The notes: a model not told the origin generated them from the sequence alone. Numbered from the stretch's first letter, positions 1 to 12,839 are shown. The stretch: DNA of 64,000 bases from Acanthaster planci (GCF_001949145.1 NW_019091501.1:186001-250000); one strand, 5' to 3'. Numbers and translations: made by a program.

Positions 1-1904
1 CGCACTGCAATGGGTAAGGGTTAGAACCCTAAACAAAATGGCACAGCTAGAAAGAAAAAAATGTATAAACAAGAGTAAAAATGAACTTCAAGTTCACGTA
101 AAGGCCGCGTTGTCTAGACGAGAAAGATGTACTTTGCACAAATCGCAGGGGGCGATGCGACATGAATAATCGGGATGGGGGTCGCCTTTTCTATTATCAC
201 AAAATGAGGCAGACATTCTCCAATAAAATCAATGTGTTATCAACACCTCGGGCTAATGACAACAGCTGATTTTCTATGCCCCGCGTGAAAAACCATATCA
301 CCCAGACAATGGAAAATGCGCCAATTTCGCAATAGTTTGGTCCTGTCTTCAAGATCCGGGACACGGTGTGCAGTGAGCTAGCACAAAGGAGGCCAAAACA
401 CATAGCACCAAGGCAAGCACACATGCTCAACGTTTCCACCCATCCCAAGATGAACACGTTCTAGTTATATAAAGTCACGGCATTTCTCAGCGGTCATTGT
501 CTCCCCTTTATCGCGTGGTTCACTTACGTCACTATAGAGAGGGGAACACCACTACTTCGCTGGTGCCTTACGCAGGCGCAGTGTTTTACCCCACCGCGGG
601 CATGACCAGGGAAGTTTCAACTAGCAGGAACCCCTGAATGTCTGAAATACCTTTTTCAGTATGAATGTTTGAGATCAAATCGTGCCTTTCTTGATTCAGA
701 GTATTGTTTTTGAGAAATTAACAGATTACAGAACTCAAAGAAAAGTCAACCTCCAGTCTTATATCAAATATCTGTGTTAAAAAATGACGAACCTGTGCGT
801 GCGTAGACAAACCCAGATCGAATCAGCAAACGATTACAATAGGCAATCGTGAGGAAATTTGACTAAAAACCGAGAGGAGTGGATGGTCCTTACCTGCACC
901 TCAGAACTCCACAAAAAGAAAACAACCAGTTATTAGAGCAAGCAAAATGACTACCTGTGACAAACTATCATGCTGTTTAAAGGACTAGGCAAGTCTAAAA
1001 ATGTAAATCGCGGCTTTTTGAGAACGCGTCTCGGTCCACTTGTGGGGCGTCTCGTCGAAAGTGTATAGAGTCATCAATTCTTTTGACAAGTTCCACCGAG
1101 CCTGTTTTTGATTTTTGGATATATTTGATAACCAGTATTCCAAAATTTGGAGCCCAAGCCGAGGGTAAATTGGAAGCATATACAGTTCAGTTTGGCTCTG
1201 TTTCGTGCCCCGTTGTATACATGTACATGTACGTGTCTGCCTCCTACTATTCAGAGTTGTTTTTCGATTGCATCTGTGGAGGTCACGATGGAACCGGATA
1301 TACCGCGAAACTAAAAAAAATACAGACTTGCAAACTATATAGCTCTGTTCTATTTCTTGGCACAGAGTCGGCGACCTCAGAGAAACCATACACTGGGACT
1401 TTCTGGTCTGACTGCCAAAAACAAAAATAATAATAATAATCGTGCATGTTTGCCGATCCTTGTATCCAATTATTTTATCAAGTTTTAAGTTTAGTTTCTG
1501 TAAGTATATGGGTTATAGTTTCATCAGTTTGGGAAGGAGGTCGACGAATTGAATGAAAGTTGAGCTCGCGGGGGGGGGGATATTTTTGGATGGTGTAAAC
1601 GTAGAAAAAACGCAACCGAACGTCAGAGGGTAGTAAACAAGCAACTGGAGGGACTAACAGGCGGCTAAGAGCGACAGGGTTTCCGAGGCATGCTCGTGTG
1701 GGAGGAAGTAGGCCTATTGGATGTTATCTGCTATTGTGAGCTGGGTCGATACGCACGATCGGCCCTTCGCTCCACGTTCTGTCCATACTGCCACACAGCG
1801 TCTCTCTAATTCACGGTTGTGAATTTTATTTTCTTTTTCAGAAGGGAAGTAAAGTCTGAGACCTCTTCAAGGTTCTGCCGATAGCGCAGCACGGTCGACC
1901 GATC
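1..1904. other. no supported gene
   Basis: AT-rich intergenic or intronic sequence. Frames of 115-134 codons at 1083-1430 (plus) and 1389-985 (minus) overlap each other and look like chance. A TACATGTA cluster lies at 1216-1233 and a TAA-type triplet run near 1428. A minus-strand cag|GTAAGG donor near 895 has no clear exon. Confidence 0.5.
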
Positions 1905-2090
1905 GCACCCAACACAATTGAGTAAGCCCACCAGACAAAAAAAATTCTGGCTAGGAAGTGGCTACACTTGACCCACTAAAAGAGAGGAGTCCCGCGTTAA
2001 CGTTGACAACACTTACTGACTGAATAGGGATTCGAACCAGCGACCTCTAGAACACTGCATCGGCGCTCTACTTACCCCGAAACTAACCCT
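1905..2090 (-). mobile_element. tRNA-derived SINE, minus strand
   Basis: The minus strand shows an A-box-like GGGGTAAGTAGAGCGCC (about 2064-2080) and, 36 bases later, the B box GGTTCGAATCC (2028-2038) flanked by gtcgct and cta, as in tRNA-headed SINEs. The unrelated body continues to about 1905. The T stem does not pair fully and no acceptor stem is seen, so a functional tRNA gene is unlikely. Confidence 0.55.
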
Positions 2091-2281
2091 AGTCGGTTGC
2101 TACTTGCTGTCAGTTTATTTGCGTACAAATGTTAACAAGAAACACAAAGCTTTTAAATGGTTGTTAGTTGTTAGTATTTGATTACAGTACATTTAATACC
2201 TTTGCTATGATGGCTTCGTCTAACTGCTAACGTTTGACGTCCGCTTCTCGGCAATAGAACACCCTCTTCAATTGGTGTTAG

Positions 2282-2547
2282 GTGTGGAGTCTTTTGTTCA
2301 AAGCATACACTGACCCTTGGGCTACTTTCTTGGATACTTTTCAAAGTTCAGAATTTTTGGATATAAGACATTGTGCCGACCCGTGTGGGGTACCAAAAGA
2401 CGAAGAAGAGCACATTTTACTCGGAACATACCTGGTATTTATGGAGAAATCGGTGGTCTCCGCCGGTGACGTCATACAATCGGGCAATTTCGCAATGATA
2501 ACCTCGTCTGGCAAACAATACCTCGTGGAGGAGAGCAAGTTATCACG
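2282..2547 (+). CDS. candidate internal exon of an unrecognised gene (left-end gene, exon a)
   Basis: A frame opens right after a TAG at 2279-2281, which could itself be the end of an acceptor. It runs 88 codons to a strong donor, cacg|GTATGT (intron starts 2548), in phase 2. An inner acceptor (acttttcaaag, 2346) would give a shorter exon. The product includes HCADPCGVPKDEEEHILLG and GKQYLVEESKLSR, with mixed beta-type hydrophobic spacing. I do not recognise the family; the GKQYLV segment faintly recalls netrin-like (NTR) modules, but the cysteine pattern is not sufficient. An acceptor at 2653 would also join in phase to a 16-codon frame ending in TAA (2703-2705), a possible alternative terminal exon. 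Upstream exons would lie left of 2.28 kb or outside the window. Confidence 0.4.
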
Positions 2548-5461
2548 GTATGTATTTTCCAAATATGCTATCGAGATGCAGCGATATCATGGCAAGTGGA
2601 ATTCCATATCACCACTTTGATGAGTATTGTAGGTGGTCCAATTCTTTCCTCAGATTTGCTGGACAAGAAGTATTGGATGGAAAGGGAACAAGTCGACAGA
2701 TCTAAAGGTTTGCCTGGACTGCGCCTGTGCAGGGAAAATCATATTGAAACTTCTTGCGGTTCGACGATACTGTGAGAACTTCCGTGTGGCATACACCTAT
2801 TTTTATCCAACAATACGCCCCCGTTCCGCACGATGGCCGTGCAGTACTATAAACACTTAGCCACGCCCATCTCACGAAACATTGGTGTCTCGCAAGTTCG
2901 GGGACTGAAGTCAAACATCCAAAACCCGGCGCGTGGACGTCAGGCTGGAGTCCAATCCAAGGCCCACCCACTTTCTGTACCCGCGGTAATGGTAGACCCG
3001 GTGGGTGCACTGGGTAGCATGCAATGCAGACGGTGGCGGTGGGGGCAGCCCACTGTACCGAACCGTCTCGCCCGAGTTAGGTGGGTCGGTCGGTCGGCAG
3101 CCGGAGATCGCAATGCTCTAACATCCAGAGGCTGGGGGGGGCGGCGGGTCGAATCGAGGCGACCTTGGCTTGTTTCCCGCCAACATTTTTGGCCTTGCCT
3201 GGAGATGCTGGCAACGGGCCGAAGGGTGGAGGCGGTAAAACAACCCCTTCGTATGATAAGACAATGGAAGTTGGAGACGACTCACAAGTGAAGTGTTTCC
3301 ATATCATCAGCTCGATTTCTAGGACAAAGGTGTTTTGCTTAAAGTGCTTCAGGTACTCGAATATTAACAGGTACAGTGGCTTAGAGAGGACGTACTATAT
3401 ACGTGCAATCTCTACAGGCTACAAGTTTTCAAGATGAGCAAAAAATTTGCGCTCGTTAGTCAGATCACTAAATTATAATGTACACTTAAAGTAAAGACCT
3501 CGCTTTATCCTGTTCACAGAGGACGGACACCACTTAAGAAGGATCTTTACTTTTCCTTATCGGACCAACACAGACCCCTCCTTTTTAGAGATTTGTAGGA
3601 TTCGTTATGTCTCAAGACGGCAGCTGTGCCATGCGCATCAGGCCGTACACGACAGCCGCTCACATGCAGTACGTAAGTTGCAGCCGACAACTTCGCGCTC
3701 AGTAACACAGATTGTGTTTCTGCCATAAACCGGTCGAGGCGGAAGATTGATGTGGTTCACGGATCTGTGTCAAGTCCATCGAAACAGACAGTTGTGCCGG
3801 GCTGTTTCACAAACAGTCTTAAAGGCGCGCACTGAGCATCCAAACATGTACCCGTTCTTACAAAAGACACCGACGCAGTATGAACATGTGTGAGGTCCGC
3901 TTGCTATCATGACGTAACTTGCCAATAGTTGACCATGTCAGTAACAGAGTAATATGAACACGTCTCCAGCAATCCTTTTGTCTTTACGACCCGGTAGGGT
4001 CAGTCAATTTCAAAATATCAACTCACATCTACGAATTGACACTGCGTCCCGTAATTTCGCGCATAGAAAAATCAGAATACGGGAAAGAGTGAATAGTTAA
4101 CCGCATTACCAACCAATGCCATTTCAGAAGTTTTGTCCCCATTACCTTGAAACATGTTTGGTATGAGATGGTGTCTAGTCTTCTCACAGAATTCAGCAGC
4201 GGGCATGAGTGGCTCTTTAATGCACGTACGCCACCGAGGATAATATCGTCGTTGTCAACGAGGATGACGTAGTCATGGTAACTGCTGGCGTCACGGTGTT
4301 AGATTTCACCATCGTCCACAGTGACTTTTATTACGTCATTTCACCTGCTCTTCCATTCATGCCTGAAAGTCTCCTTACATAAAGAACACGTTCAAGATGT
4401 TCTGTTTTGAACAAAACCACAGTGTTTGAATAAAAAAATGAAGTGTAAGTAAGAAAATCCGTGTTTTCGAAAATTGCCAGGTCGTGACCTGGATTAACCC
4501 CATCAGTGGCCATGAAGGGGTCGATGTTGGTGTCATAATCCTAAATGCTTTAAAGTACAGTGCCAAACTCAAATTGTCACAGTTTCAGTTTCGACAGACT
4601 GACTGGTGGTCGAGGACGAATCGGTCGGAACTATTTGCGCCAACATGTATAGAGAGCTACATGAGAATATATCGCTCCATCCAAACCAAGCAGAATACTT
4701 GAAATGATAGCTTGAAGTGAGCATTTTCTTCGTGACAACGAAATGCCGGGAAGGTGAAATGGTGAAATTCCCATCTAAATTGAAAACGTTCACAATGCCT
4801 GCCAATTTCTGACGTTGGGACCTAACAATCCACAGCCGAGGTGAAGCGGTTTAAAAGTTGACAGGTGCACAGTACTGCTGGGGAAAGTCTGAAAGAATGG
4901 ATTTCAGCCTAAATGGCCTTTTTATATAGTCGTTGCTTTTTAATTTGGCACAAATTTTGCATTTTTTGATGACGAATATACAAAGCCACTTGTCACCAAA
5001 GGCGTAGTACGAAATAAAATTCGCCGACACGAAACCCAAACAGCGCAGGGAATCAAACGGCGGTGTAGAAGCCCAAATAAATGCAACAAATGTAAATGAA
5101 TACCGGTAGTTGATTATTCAATTTAAAAAAATGACAAAGGAAAACTTTACTCAAATGATGAAAATACAAATTTTATCTCAAGAACAGCGACCGTCATCAT
5201 AACAAAGAAAAAGCAAATTATGACCCAAACATCCATCGAATATCAAACACATATAGCAATTGTCATGGTTTGGTCCACAACTATTGACGTTGAATTTCTA
5301 CTTACAAAACTTGAAAAAGGTTGCTTTCAAAATTTTCAAATAACGGCAGTGACTATATAAATTGCTTGCATACACCGAAATCAAATACAGTCCCGACATT
5401 GGGTAAAAAAGAATCCTAAACCAAACAAACACAAGGTCTTAACTTGTTTCTATAACTGTAG

Positions 5462-5782
5462 CCCGGAGGTGTTTATCGAATCCGCGACTATTAAGTCCCA
5501 GATGCCTCTGAGATCGCAAACAGTCCAGACAGTAATTCCCCCGAAGCTTGAACCAACAGCGCCGCAAAAACAAAAGTATCGATTCCAGACTTGCCTTGAA
5601 CTTGGTGCAAAGGGCCAAAAGACTTACTTATGGCCTCCAAAAGAAGTTAATTCTCCTTTGAAATTCGTGCAGTCGGAAACTATTCGTTATTGCCCGTATT
5701 CAGAAACCGGTGAGGAAGCACCCGGGAGCTTGTTTAAAGCCTGTGGTATAGAAGGAGCTCCCTCAAAGATAAGGAATCGGTG
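5462..5782 (+). CDS. candidate internal exon of an unrecognised gene (left-end gene, exon b)
   Basis: A 321-bp frame is framed exactly by a strong acceptor (ttgtttctataactgtag) and a strong donor (cggtg|GTAAGTT), phase 2 on both sides. It therefore joins in frame to the exon ending at 2547, with Arg made at the junction. Codon use is coding-like (GAA, AAG and CAG common). The product is Pro/Lys-rich at first (PPKLEPTAPQKQKYRF) and then more structured (LELGAKGQKTYLWPPKEV, IRYCPYSETGEEAPG). There is no signal peptide or membrane segment. I cannot name the family. The length, with both splice sites at the frame edges, makes a chance frame less likely than for other frames nearby. Confidence 0.5.
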
Positions 5783-5981
5783 GTAAGTTAAAAGAACCAA
5801 ATCCTAGATGACTTACCAGATGGTGGCTATCGATTTTACACCTTTAAAAAATAACAAGATAAAGATCCTAACCAACAAGGATCGGCCATAAAGAGAATGA
5901 AAAACAATGGCGGCTTACCTCTTACAACCTCGACCCCTACTTGAGAGTTAGTAGAACGAATGCCTCCCAATCACACCTCAG

Positions 5982-6120
5982 CTCTGTGAGAATGACGAAA
6001 ACAAACACTCATTTCCAGAATTTATATCCAGCGCTGGCTGGTATGAGACAGAAAAAAAAGCTTGCACACTTGTACCGTGCGCATTTGGCCGTGTGTTTCC
6101 CCCGATGTAATTGTCAGTGA
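5982..6120 (+). CDS. candidate terminal exon of the left-end gene (exon c)
   Basis: The acceptor cctcccaatcacacctcag (ends 5981) is in phase 2 and accepts the donor at 5782, making a Cys codon at the junction. The frame then stays open 45 codons to TGA at 6118-6120. The tail is basic with clustered cysteines near the end (AVCFPRCNCQ). A second acceptor at 6021 would create an immediate TGA instead, so the choice matters. ATTAAA at 6401-6406 is a candidate polyadenylation signal. The family is not recognised. Confidence 0.33.
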
Positions 6121-8247
6121 AAATAATGTCATAAAGCATTTCCGAAATGCCACTAATAGAGGAAATTTATTACACGCCGTGGCTGACGACCCAAAGACAA
6201 TAATTATTCTGTTCTTTCCTTTACGAGCGGATTTTTTCCCTTCCTGTTCAAGATGTACATAAGGAGACTGTGGGAAGACTCACACTTTGGTGAAGCGTGG
6301 GAGTTTCAAAAGATGCTTCCCGCCCACGTGCAGCAACGAGCGCCAACAAACGCAGAAATAGCTGCGTTCGCAGGACAGCGGGCCCGACTCTCGAGTAATT
6401 ATTAAAAGAAGGAAATAGGTTGCGTTTTCTTAGTTCCTTTTGCTTTGTGCATGGAGTGGAAGGCGAGGAGTGGGGGAAGTCGAACGTTAATTACCGACAT
6501 GTACACGGAACAGGCTTGTTTGATGAGAAATCATTGGCGGAGTGGGCTCACATCTCGTGACAATGCTCTCTCTTGCAAAAAGATTGTTTGGTTTTACGCA
6601 AGGTGCAACTGGCGGGCGTGGGAGTCGGACCAGCTCCCAGAGATAGAGTGCACGTTTTTGTCGTGAAGCGCCTGAAGGGGGGGGCTAATCTATCTCCCAA
6701 GGCTAGGACCTGCCACTGTCTCATCCGGAAGACGTGGATGGTGAGCCAATACGCTGAGAATTTGAAAAAAGGGGACAATCTCGGTTAGTTAGCAAAACGT
6801 GGTTGTACTTACTTCTTACTTACTTCTAACTCGTCGATAGAGGCAAAACGTTACCTCTGCTGCAGAAATGCTTAAAATATATTCTGTGTGTTACAATTCA
6901 AATTTTGTCGCCGCCATCACATGGAAAGAGTTACAGTAAACGGGATTAAGATGAAAGGAGGTTGTTAAAGACCTTGGCAGGAAGATAATCCGCAAAGGTC
7001 AAAGTTTTGCGACCTCCGCCCAGGTCCTTCTTTCACCTAATGGTGGCGCCAAACTCAACCCATGGGAAAGAAAGGGCAACCCGATCAAACGCAGGGGTTG
7101 ACAAATTTCGCCGATAAATTAACAAGTTAAACACCTCTCCCGGACTGTGGTGACACAACCAGATGTGTAAGATTAAATCACAAATGATTATAGCCCCCCT
7201 CTTTTGCACCGATAGAAAAATGGGTCTTTGTACTTCTCAGAAGTCAAAAGTCCTACGTACATTTTTCGACACTTGTTGTTCGCTGACTGCCCAGGGAGAC
7301 GTTGTCGAGAACGGGAACCCCTTGGGGCTATAATCACCCTCTTACTCTACACCTTCTATGGCCCCAATACTTGCCATTGTCCACACCTGTCTCATTTGAT
7401 TTCACATGGTCATGATGACATTTTGAACTCTTGACGTGTCTGTATACAGTACTACGGTCACCATTCAGTGGCATTGGCAAAAAAGCTTAAATTACTATAA
7501 TATGTGAGAAACATACATTGGTTTTTGCTCTGTTCGAGTGAATTAGCAGGCAAAATACAACGATATAATAGACTGCATCTCAGTATACCAGCTTATTTCA
7601 ATATTTGTGTTGCCTCTTTGTAACTTGGCGTGCAGGTAGAATTTGCTTCGTGTTGCCGATTTTTCCATTTAGTATCGTCATATCTAAACCCAAAGCGTGC
7701 ATTTTGACTCGACTGTTTTAACTGTCACCGCATGCCTTTTTACAGGTTCGCGACCCATTGTCTTTTTTCGTGTATGTGTTAATTTTTATCCTCTATTGGA
7801 TCGTCGATGCACACGTCATCCTAATGCCGAGGCGCGGAGACAGACGAGTCACGGTCATGGCTAGTCGTCACATCAGCGACGTGCTCGGGTCCCCGATCGA
7901 CCCAGCGCTGGTGCCGTCGTCGACAGGTAATTAAGACGCTGAAAAGGGACTTTGCGCCTCTCTGGGCCGCCAAGTGCGGCAATTTAGTGCGCGAGAGCAG
8001 GCAACGTGTACGTTACCAGGGACCATTGGCTGCGGTATTACATTGGCCGCGTAATACCATCCTCGTCCAGGTTATTTCACACCCACACATGCCACTTCTC
8101 CTCCACGGCCAATACATCAAACCTACCCGTACATACTGAGACACCGGTTCGAGCACACACGGCTTGTGCCGTTTAATTGCTGCCGTATCGCTGATGAGTT
8201 TGTTTCTAAAACCTTCCCAATGTGTGGCTGCATTATGAGTAGTAATG
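6121..8247. other. no supported gene
   Basis: Contains a short GC-rich stretch (6590-6740) with a GTGAGC donor at 6739 but no convincing exon, a ctta-type repeat near 6810-6830, and otherwise plain AT-rich DNA. Confidence 0.45.
6401..6406 (+). terminator. candidate polyadenylation signal ATTAAA of the left-end gene
   Basis: ATTAAA lies about 280 bases after the proposed stop at 6120, a reasonable 3' UTR length. Hexamer evidence only. Confidence 0.25.
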
Positions 8248-8719
8248 GATGTAGCCAGTGTGTATCTTAGTCTAGTGGGTAATTTCAATCCAATTAATTC
8301 AAACGCGGCAAGAGAAAGAAGATGGTAACTCTAATTACTAAAATTGACGTCAGCGATAGCAACAACCTTTTAAAAAGTCTGACGTCGCACGTGACGTCAG
8401 CATGCAGCGCCAAATTTAATGCACCTCTGGGAGGCAGACCACAAGTTAGATTAACTAATCGTTGATGAACGGGCACACGTAAGCGAGAGAATCACTCTAG
8501 GTGCCCTGTTTCGGCGTTTTACAGACGAGGGTTTACGGAGGCTTGTCCGTCAGTCAGAGTGGCAACATTAATCTTTATATCCATGTAAAAACAATGATGG
8601 ATAAGCCAGTGGCTGATGTAAGAAGTGAAGCAACATTGTCCTTCGTATTACCAGTCAAGAAACAGAAACTTGCAAGGTTACTTTTGTTTTCAATGACCGA
8701 AGTGGTTGAGAAGTGGTTC
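8248..8719. repeat. duplicated ~470-bp block, copy 1, with CRE-type sites
   Basis: Nearly identical to 8921-9389 (period about 672). It contains TGACGTCA at 8345-8352, TGACGTCG at 8380-8387 and TGACGTCA at 8392-8399 within 55 bases. A frame of 103 codons (8501-8812) runs through this copy but is broken in the other by a TAA, so coding is unlikely. It could be a dispersed repeat or a local segmental duplication. Confidence 0.9.
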
Positions 8720-8920
8720 GTACACGTATCTATAAGCCGAAACGTTGAGAAGATTATCAGTTGCTGTATGACTCAGCACTTTTCAAGATGTGCAGTAAAT
8801 TGTACAAAATAATCGAAATATCGACAGAAGCAACATACGCAGATGAAGCCTTCATATCATGATGGCTCAGAATCAACAAAACAGGCCGTGTGGAAAACAC
8901 ACACAACTCTTTGGGTAATC

Positions 8921-9389
8921 GATGTAGCCAGTGTGTATCTTAGACTAGTGGGTAATTTCAATCCAATTAATTCAAACGCGGCAAGAGAAAGAAGATGGTA
9001 ACTCTAATTACTAAAATTGACGTCAGCGATAGCAGCAACCTTTTAAAAGTCTGACGTCGCACGTGACGTCAGCATGCAGCGCCAATTTAATGCACCTCTG
9101 GGAGGCAGACCACAAGTTAGATTAACTAATCGTTGATGAACGGGCACACGTAAGCGAGAGAATCACTCCAGGTGCCCTGTTTCGGCGTTTTACAGACGAG
9201 GGTTTACGGAGGCTTGTCCGTCAGTCAGAGTGGCCACATTAATCTCTATATCCATGTAAAAACAATGATGGATAAGCCAGTGGCTGATGTAAGAGGTGAA
9301 GCAACACTGTCCTTCGTATAACCAGTCAAGAAATAGAAACTTGCAAGGTTACTTTTGTTTTCAATGACCGAAGTGGTTGAGACTGGTTC
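8921..9389. repeat. duplicated ~470-bp block, copy 2, with CRE-type sites
   Basis: Second copy of the block at 8248-8719, with scattered single-base changes and small indels. The three CRE-type sites are all kept (9018-9025, 9052-9059, 9064-9071). Homology ends at gttgaga in both copies. Confidence 0.9.
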
Positions 9390-10924
9390 CATCTTCACAA
9401 CCCAGTGACACTGGACCCAGATCAGAGCGCAATTCTGCTTTCATTGTTACCTTGTATGTTCATTCTCATTATACTCAATATACTGTACAATTTTTGAAGA
9501 GAGAAAACCCCAGAAAGTCATCAGAACTAGCAGCTCATGCAGGCTTATAGATGGTGGAATCTGGGTTAATAGAATAATATAGGCCGCCCTATGTAAAAGG
9601 AAATCAGAAAGAGGGGGTCTCTCTCAGACTTTGGCTCCGTTCTGGCATAGCCAGTTTTTTTTCTAAGGTCACTGACTTTGGAAATTCTGGCTCTGCTAGT
9701 CGATGTTTTGTTATAGGAACATTCGATTGAAGGACAGGAAGCCAAGAAATGAGTCTTTTCGGGCATGATAGCTAAAGGCCCATAAAGTGTTCAGAGACGA
9801 TACTGAAGCCAGCGAAAAAGCCAAATTACGCACTCTAAGAAAGCCCCCACCTATCTTCAGTAAGATCTAACGATGTACGCATCGAGTGACCAGCACTCAA
9901 CTCGACCGGACCAAATCACCTACAGTCACCTAAGCAAAGTCGGCCGACCACAGAGGAGCCAAAGTAGAAGGGGAGGGATCTAGATCGTTGAGTGGGATCA
10001 TGACCCAAATTTTCGGGTTTGGTCAGTCGGGAGTTCGACTGGGTGGCCGGTCCAAACAGTTGGCAGGTTCACCGGTCCGCTCAGCCGTGACACCACACAC
10101 GGCTTCGCGATGAATATCCGGAAACGTACAATCCCTGGCCAAACGCTTATTAACCACAAACCGGCAACTCCCAGAGAAAGGACTTGGTGGATGAAGGGAC
10201 CTTACCACCAAGAAAACACGAACACAGCCAACTTAATGTGGGAACTGATTGATTTAATCAAGCTACAAGAAAGATGGCGCAATGTTATAGAAAATCTGCG
10301 ATTATACGTGAAGCAGCAAAGTCGGAAGGCAGATCGATTTCTCAGGAGAGACAAAAGGACATGAAGTCAGTCGTCACAGTCCTTAGTGCGTGTTATCTGA
10401 CGCTTGCCAAATTACGTATAACCAAAGAGGAATTCCTCCGCGGTGTAATAGTGACTAAGATCAAGAAACGGGCATGCTCTTGGAAAAAACATGCATATTT
10501 ATGGTTCTTCCATTTTCACGACACTAATTACTGTGACACAATAGACACTTAACCACTTTTCATGTCATTTTCAGCACTCTACTGGAAAAGCTGACACTCA
10601 CTCATAAATATGCATGATTCCCTCAAAACGAGGCAAGTCAATTTAGGACCGAGTCGAATGGCAGCCGTTTCAACTTCAACTACATTTCAAGTGCTTGACG
10701 GGGCAGTGTACCTTCCGTTAGTTCATTTCCCCATAGTCCAGAATCTCCTCGTAGAAAAGTTTGAAGACCTAAGGAGGTTTTCATCCCCGAGCAAGCTCAT
10801 AGCTTCTTTGCTCCTACTATATACAGCAGCCGAACTTGTCAACAGAGCAGGCCCCCGGTATGCCCATACTTTGAAGTGTGCCAATTACATGCCACTCACT
10901 TGTCCCGAAACCAGACTGTAGACT

Positions 10925-11070
10925 GACAGAACTGCCGGGGTGCATGGGTCCTGTGCTCCGGAAGGAATCGGACGGGGAGGAAATGTCGGCGCGGTCCCTC
11001 GACGCCGGACCGGGGCACGTGTTTGTTTCCCCTGCACTCGGCGGCGGGGCCTGTCTCGCTCCACGTGTGG
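10925..11070. promoter_or_regulatory. CpG-rich patch
   Basis: A dense CG stretch (ggacggggaggaaatgtcgg; gacgccggaccggggcac) with overlapping open frames on both strands (plus 10940-11359; minus 11280-10885 and 11219-10896). A GTGAGT donor on the minus strand ends near 10902. No domain was recognised in any frame. Confidence 0.28.
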
Positions 11071-12662
11071 CTCACAAAGCAATAAAAGACTAAAGTCTCC
11101 CGTAAACACTCTCGTTGTTGCTTGCGCTGCATTTGTCGGTGTGTGCCCTCGGTACAGACAAATTGATTCCACATGCTTCCATCTGGGTCTTCCCTCTTCG
11201 CACGCCAGACAAAGCTCAATAATTTCTCTTCCTTGGCGGTCTAACCATGGAGCTATCCATGGTCCAACAAACAGCAACATTGCCGGCCCCTTCCCGCATG
11301 CGCAACAAAATCTCGTTTCACAAACGGAAGGGTGTTTCTCCCCACAGTTATTGTTTTAACTCTTGAAGAAATACAGTAGGCTTTTAGAAATTTTCTTCCG
11401 TTAGTAATCATGCGAGATGTTATTGTTATCAGCAGAATTAAGCAATGGTTGCACTCTGTCCAGAACAAATAAATACCTGGGTCAAGATTAGTACGAGCCG
11501 AAGACTTTAGTTTACTTGTACATAGCAAAAGCTCTTTGCCTCTGAAGGGAAAATCCTGCCCTTGCGTGCGTACGCCAGAGGAAAATGGCGCGCCAACTCT
11601 AATAAAGTTAAACGCTTCATTTAAATCTTTCAGTAAGTCGAAAGCGTAACCAGCGCGATGTTTGGAAAACCCGCCACCTCGGGAAAACACTCTTTTTTTG
11701 GTTGACGCTCGCAGATGCGCAGAGGGAGTCAGCGGGCAACGTCAGCTGGGTGAGCGGAGCTCGGCCAGCTGGCTTCGGCGTTAATTGGCGCGGTTTCCGC
11801 GGACAAAACACCCCTACTCCTCTATCCAAAGCTTGCGCTGGCGAGTGACAACCGGGCAAAATCAACCTCACCTGCGGGAAAGGTGAATTTTTTTGTGTGG
11901 GGGAGGGCATTTCACACGAATGACTAACCGCAAAACTTTCAACCTACTTGTAGACACATTAATAGGACCGGTAACTCTTGCTACTCTTTAAGTACCTATT
12001 TACCCCTGTACCTCAACCACATAAACATGAACTGCGCGAGTTTCAAACAATGTCACACCGCGCCAGTCAAATCGCGCAAGGTTTCGAACCTGGCGCTTTC
12101 CATGTCCAAACGACTTCAGGTAGAACAACTATCGATAACAAACAATTACGGAAACCGGCGGGATAATAGCCGAGAAGGAAAAATCCCACAAAGATTTATC
12201 CAGACAGGGCCCAGACGATCGAAAACAGCCTCGTAAATCAAAACCAAGATCAAAGTCAGATGGACTTCGCTCCATGTTTTTCTCTCTCTCCACTCTCCCG
12301 CTCTAGATTTTCCTTTTATGCTCCGTCGGCGTTCATAATTATTTGGAAGGCAATAAATTTTGCAGCAAATACCCGTGCATCGCTCTGTACAACTGCAACA
12401 TTCTGATGTCAGATTCTTTTTTTATTTGAGGCAGGGAGTTTCTCTAGCAGGTATACCTGGGAATTGAGAACAAAGTGCCTCGAACTAAACGAACACACAT
12501 CCTTACTTTTGTTTTAATTCTCTTCACAGACAAGCAATAGAAGAGTGGAAAATTCTCAACGGCAGGGAATAAACCTTTTGCGACTTTAATTTGAACAAAA
12601 TCTGGTACACTCATTTATCTGATTGCACATAAACACAACACTCTGAATTCCACAGACTATAG

Positions 12663-12839
12663 ACACTGTTGCTATACCTCATGATTTGGGGCAAGCTTTT
12701 GCGCATAGGACCACCATCTCTGGAATGGACTGGTTCATTTGTACCCTTCTTATCCATTGAAAGCAGTGTATTGGTGCAAGGAGTCTCTTTCGTAACTAAG
12801 CAAAAGCTTGCCCCGAATCACGAGGTATAGCAACAGTGT
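12663..12839. mobile_element. foldback (MITE-like) element with 40-bp inverted repeats
   Basis: The left arm 12663-12702 (acactgttgctatacctc...) and right arm 12800-12839 are reverse complements at 38 of 40 positions, around a 97-bp centre. There is no coding capacity. A clear target-site duplication was not found, so the transposon superfamily is open. Confidence 0.75.

Noticed and set aside
2020-2090. Functional tRNA gene
   Set aside because: Boxes A and B are present, but acceptor and T stems do not pair; a SINE head fits better.
8501-8812. 103-codon plus-strand frame in the duplicated block
   Set aside because: The second copy of the block has a stop in the same frame, so coding is unlikely to be conserved.
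12080-12095. Possible polymerase III B box on the minus strand (GGTTCGAAACC)
   Set aside because: No A box at the right distance and no tRNA fold.
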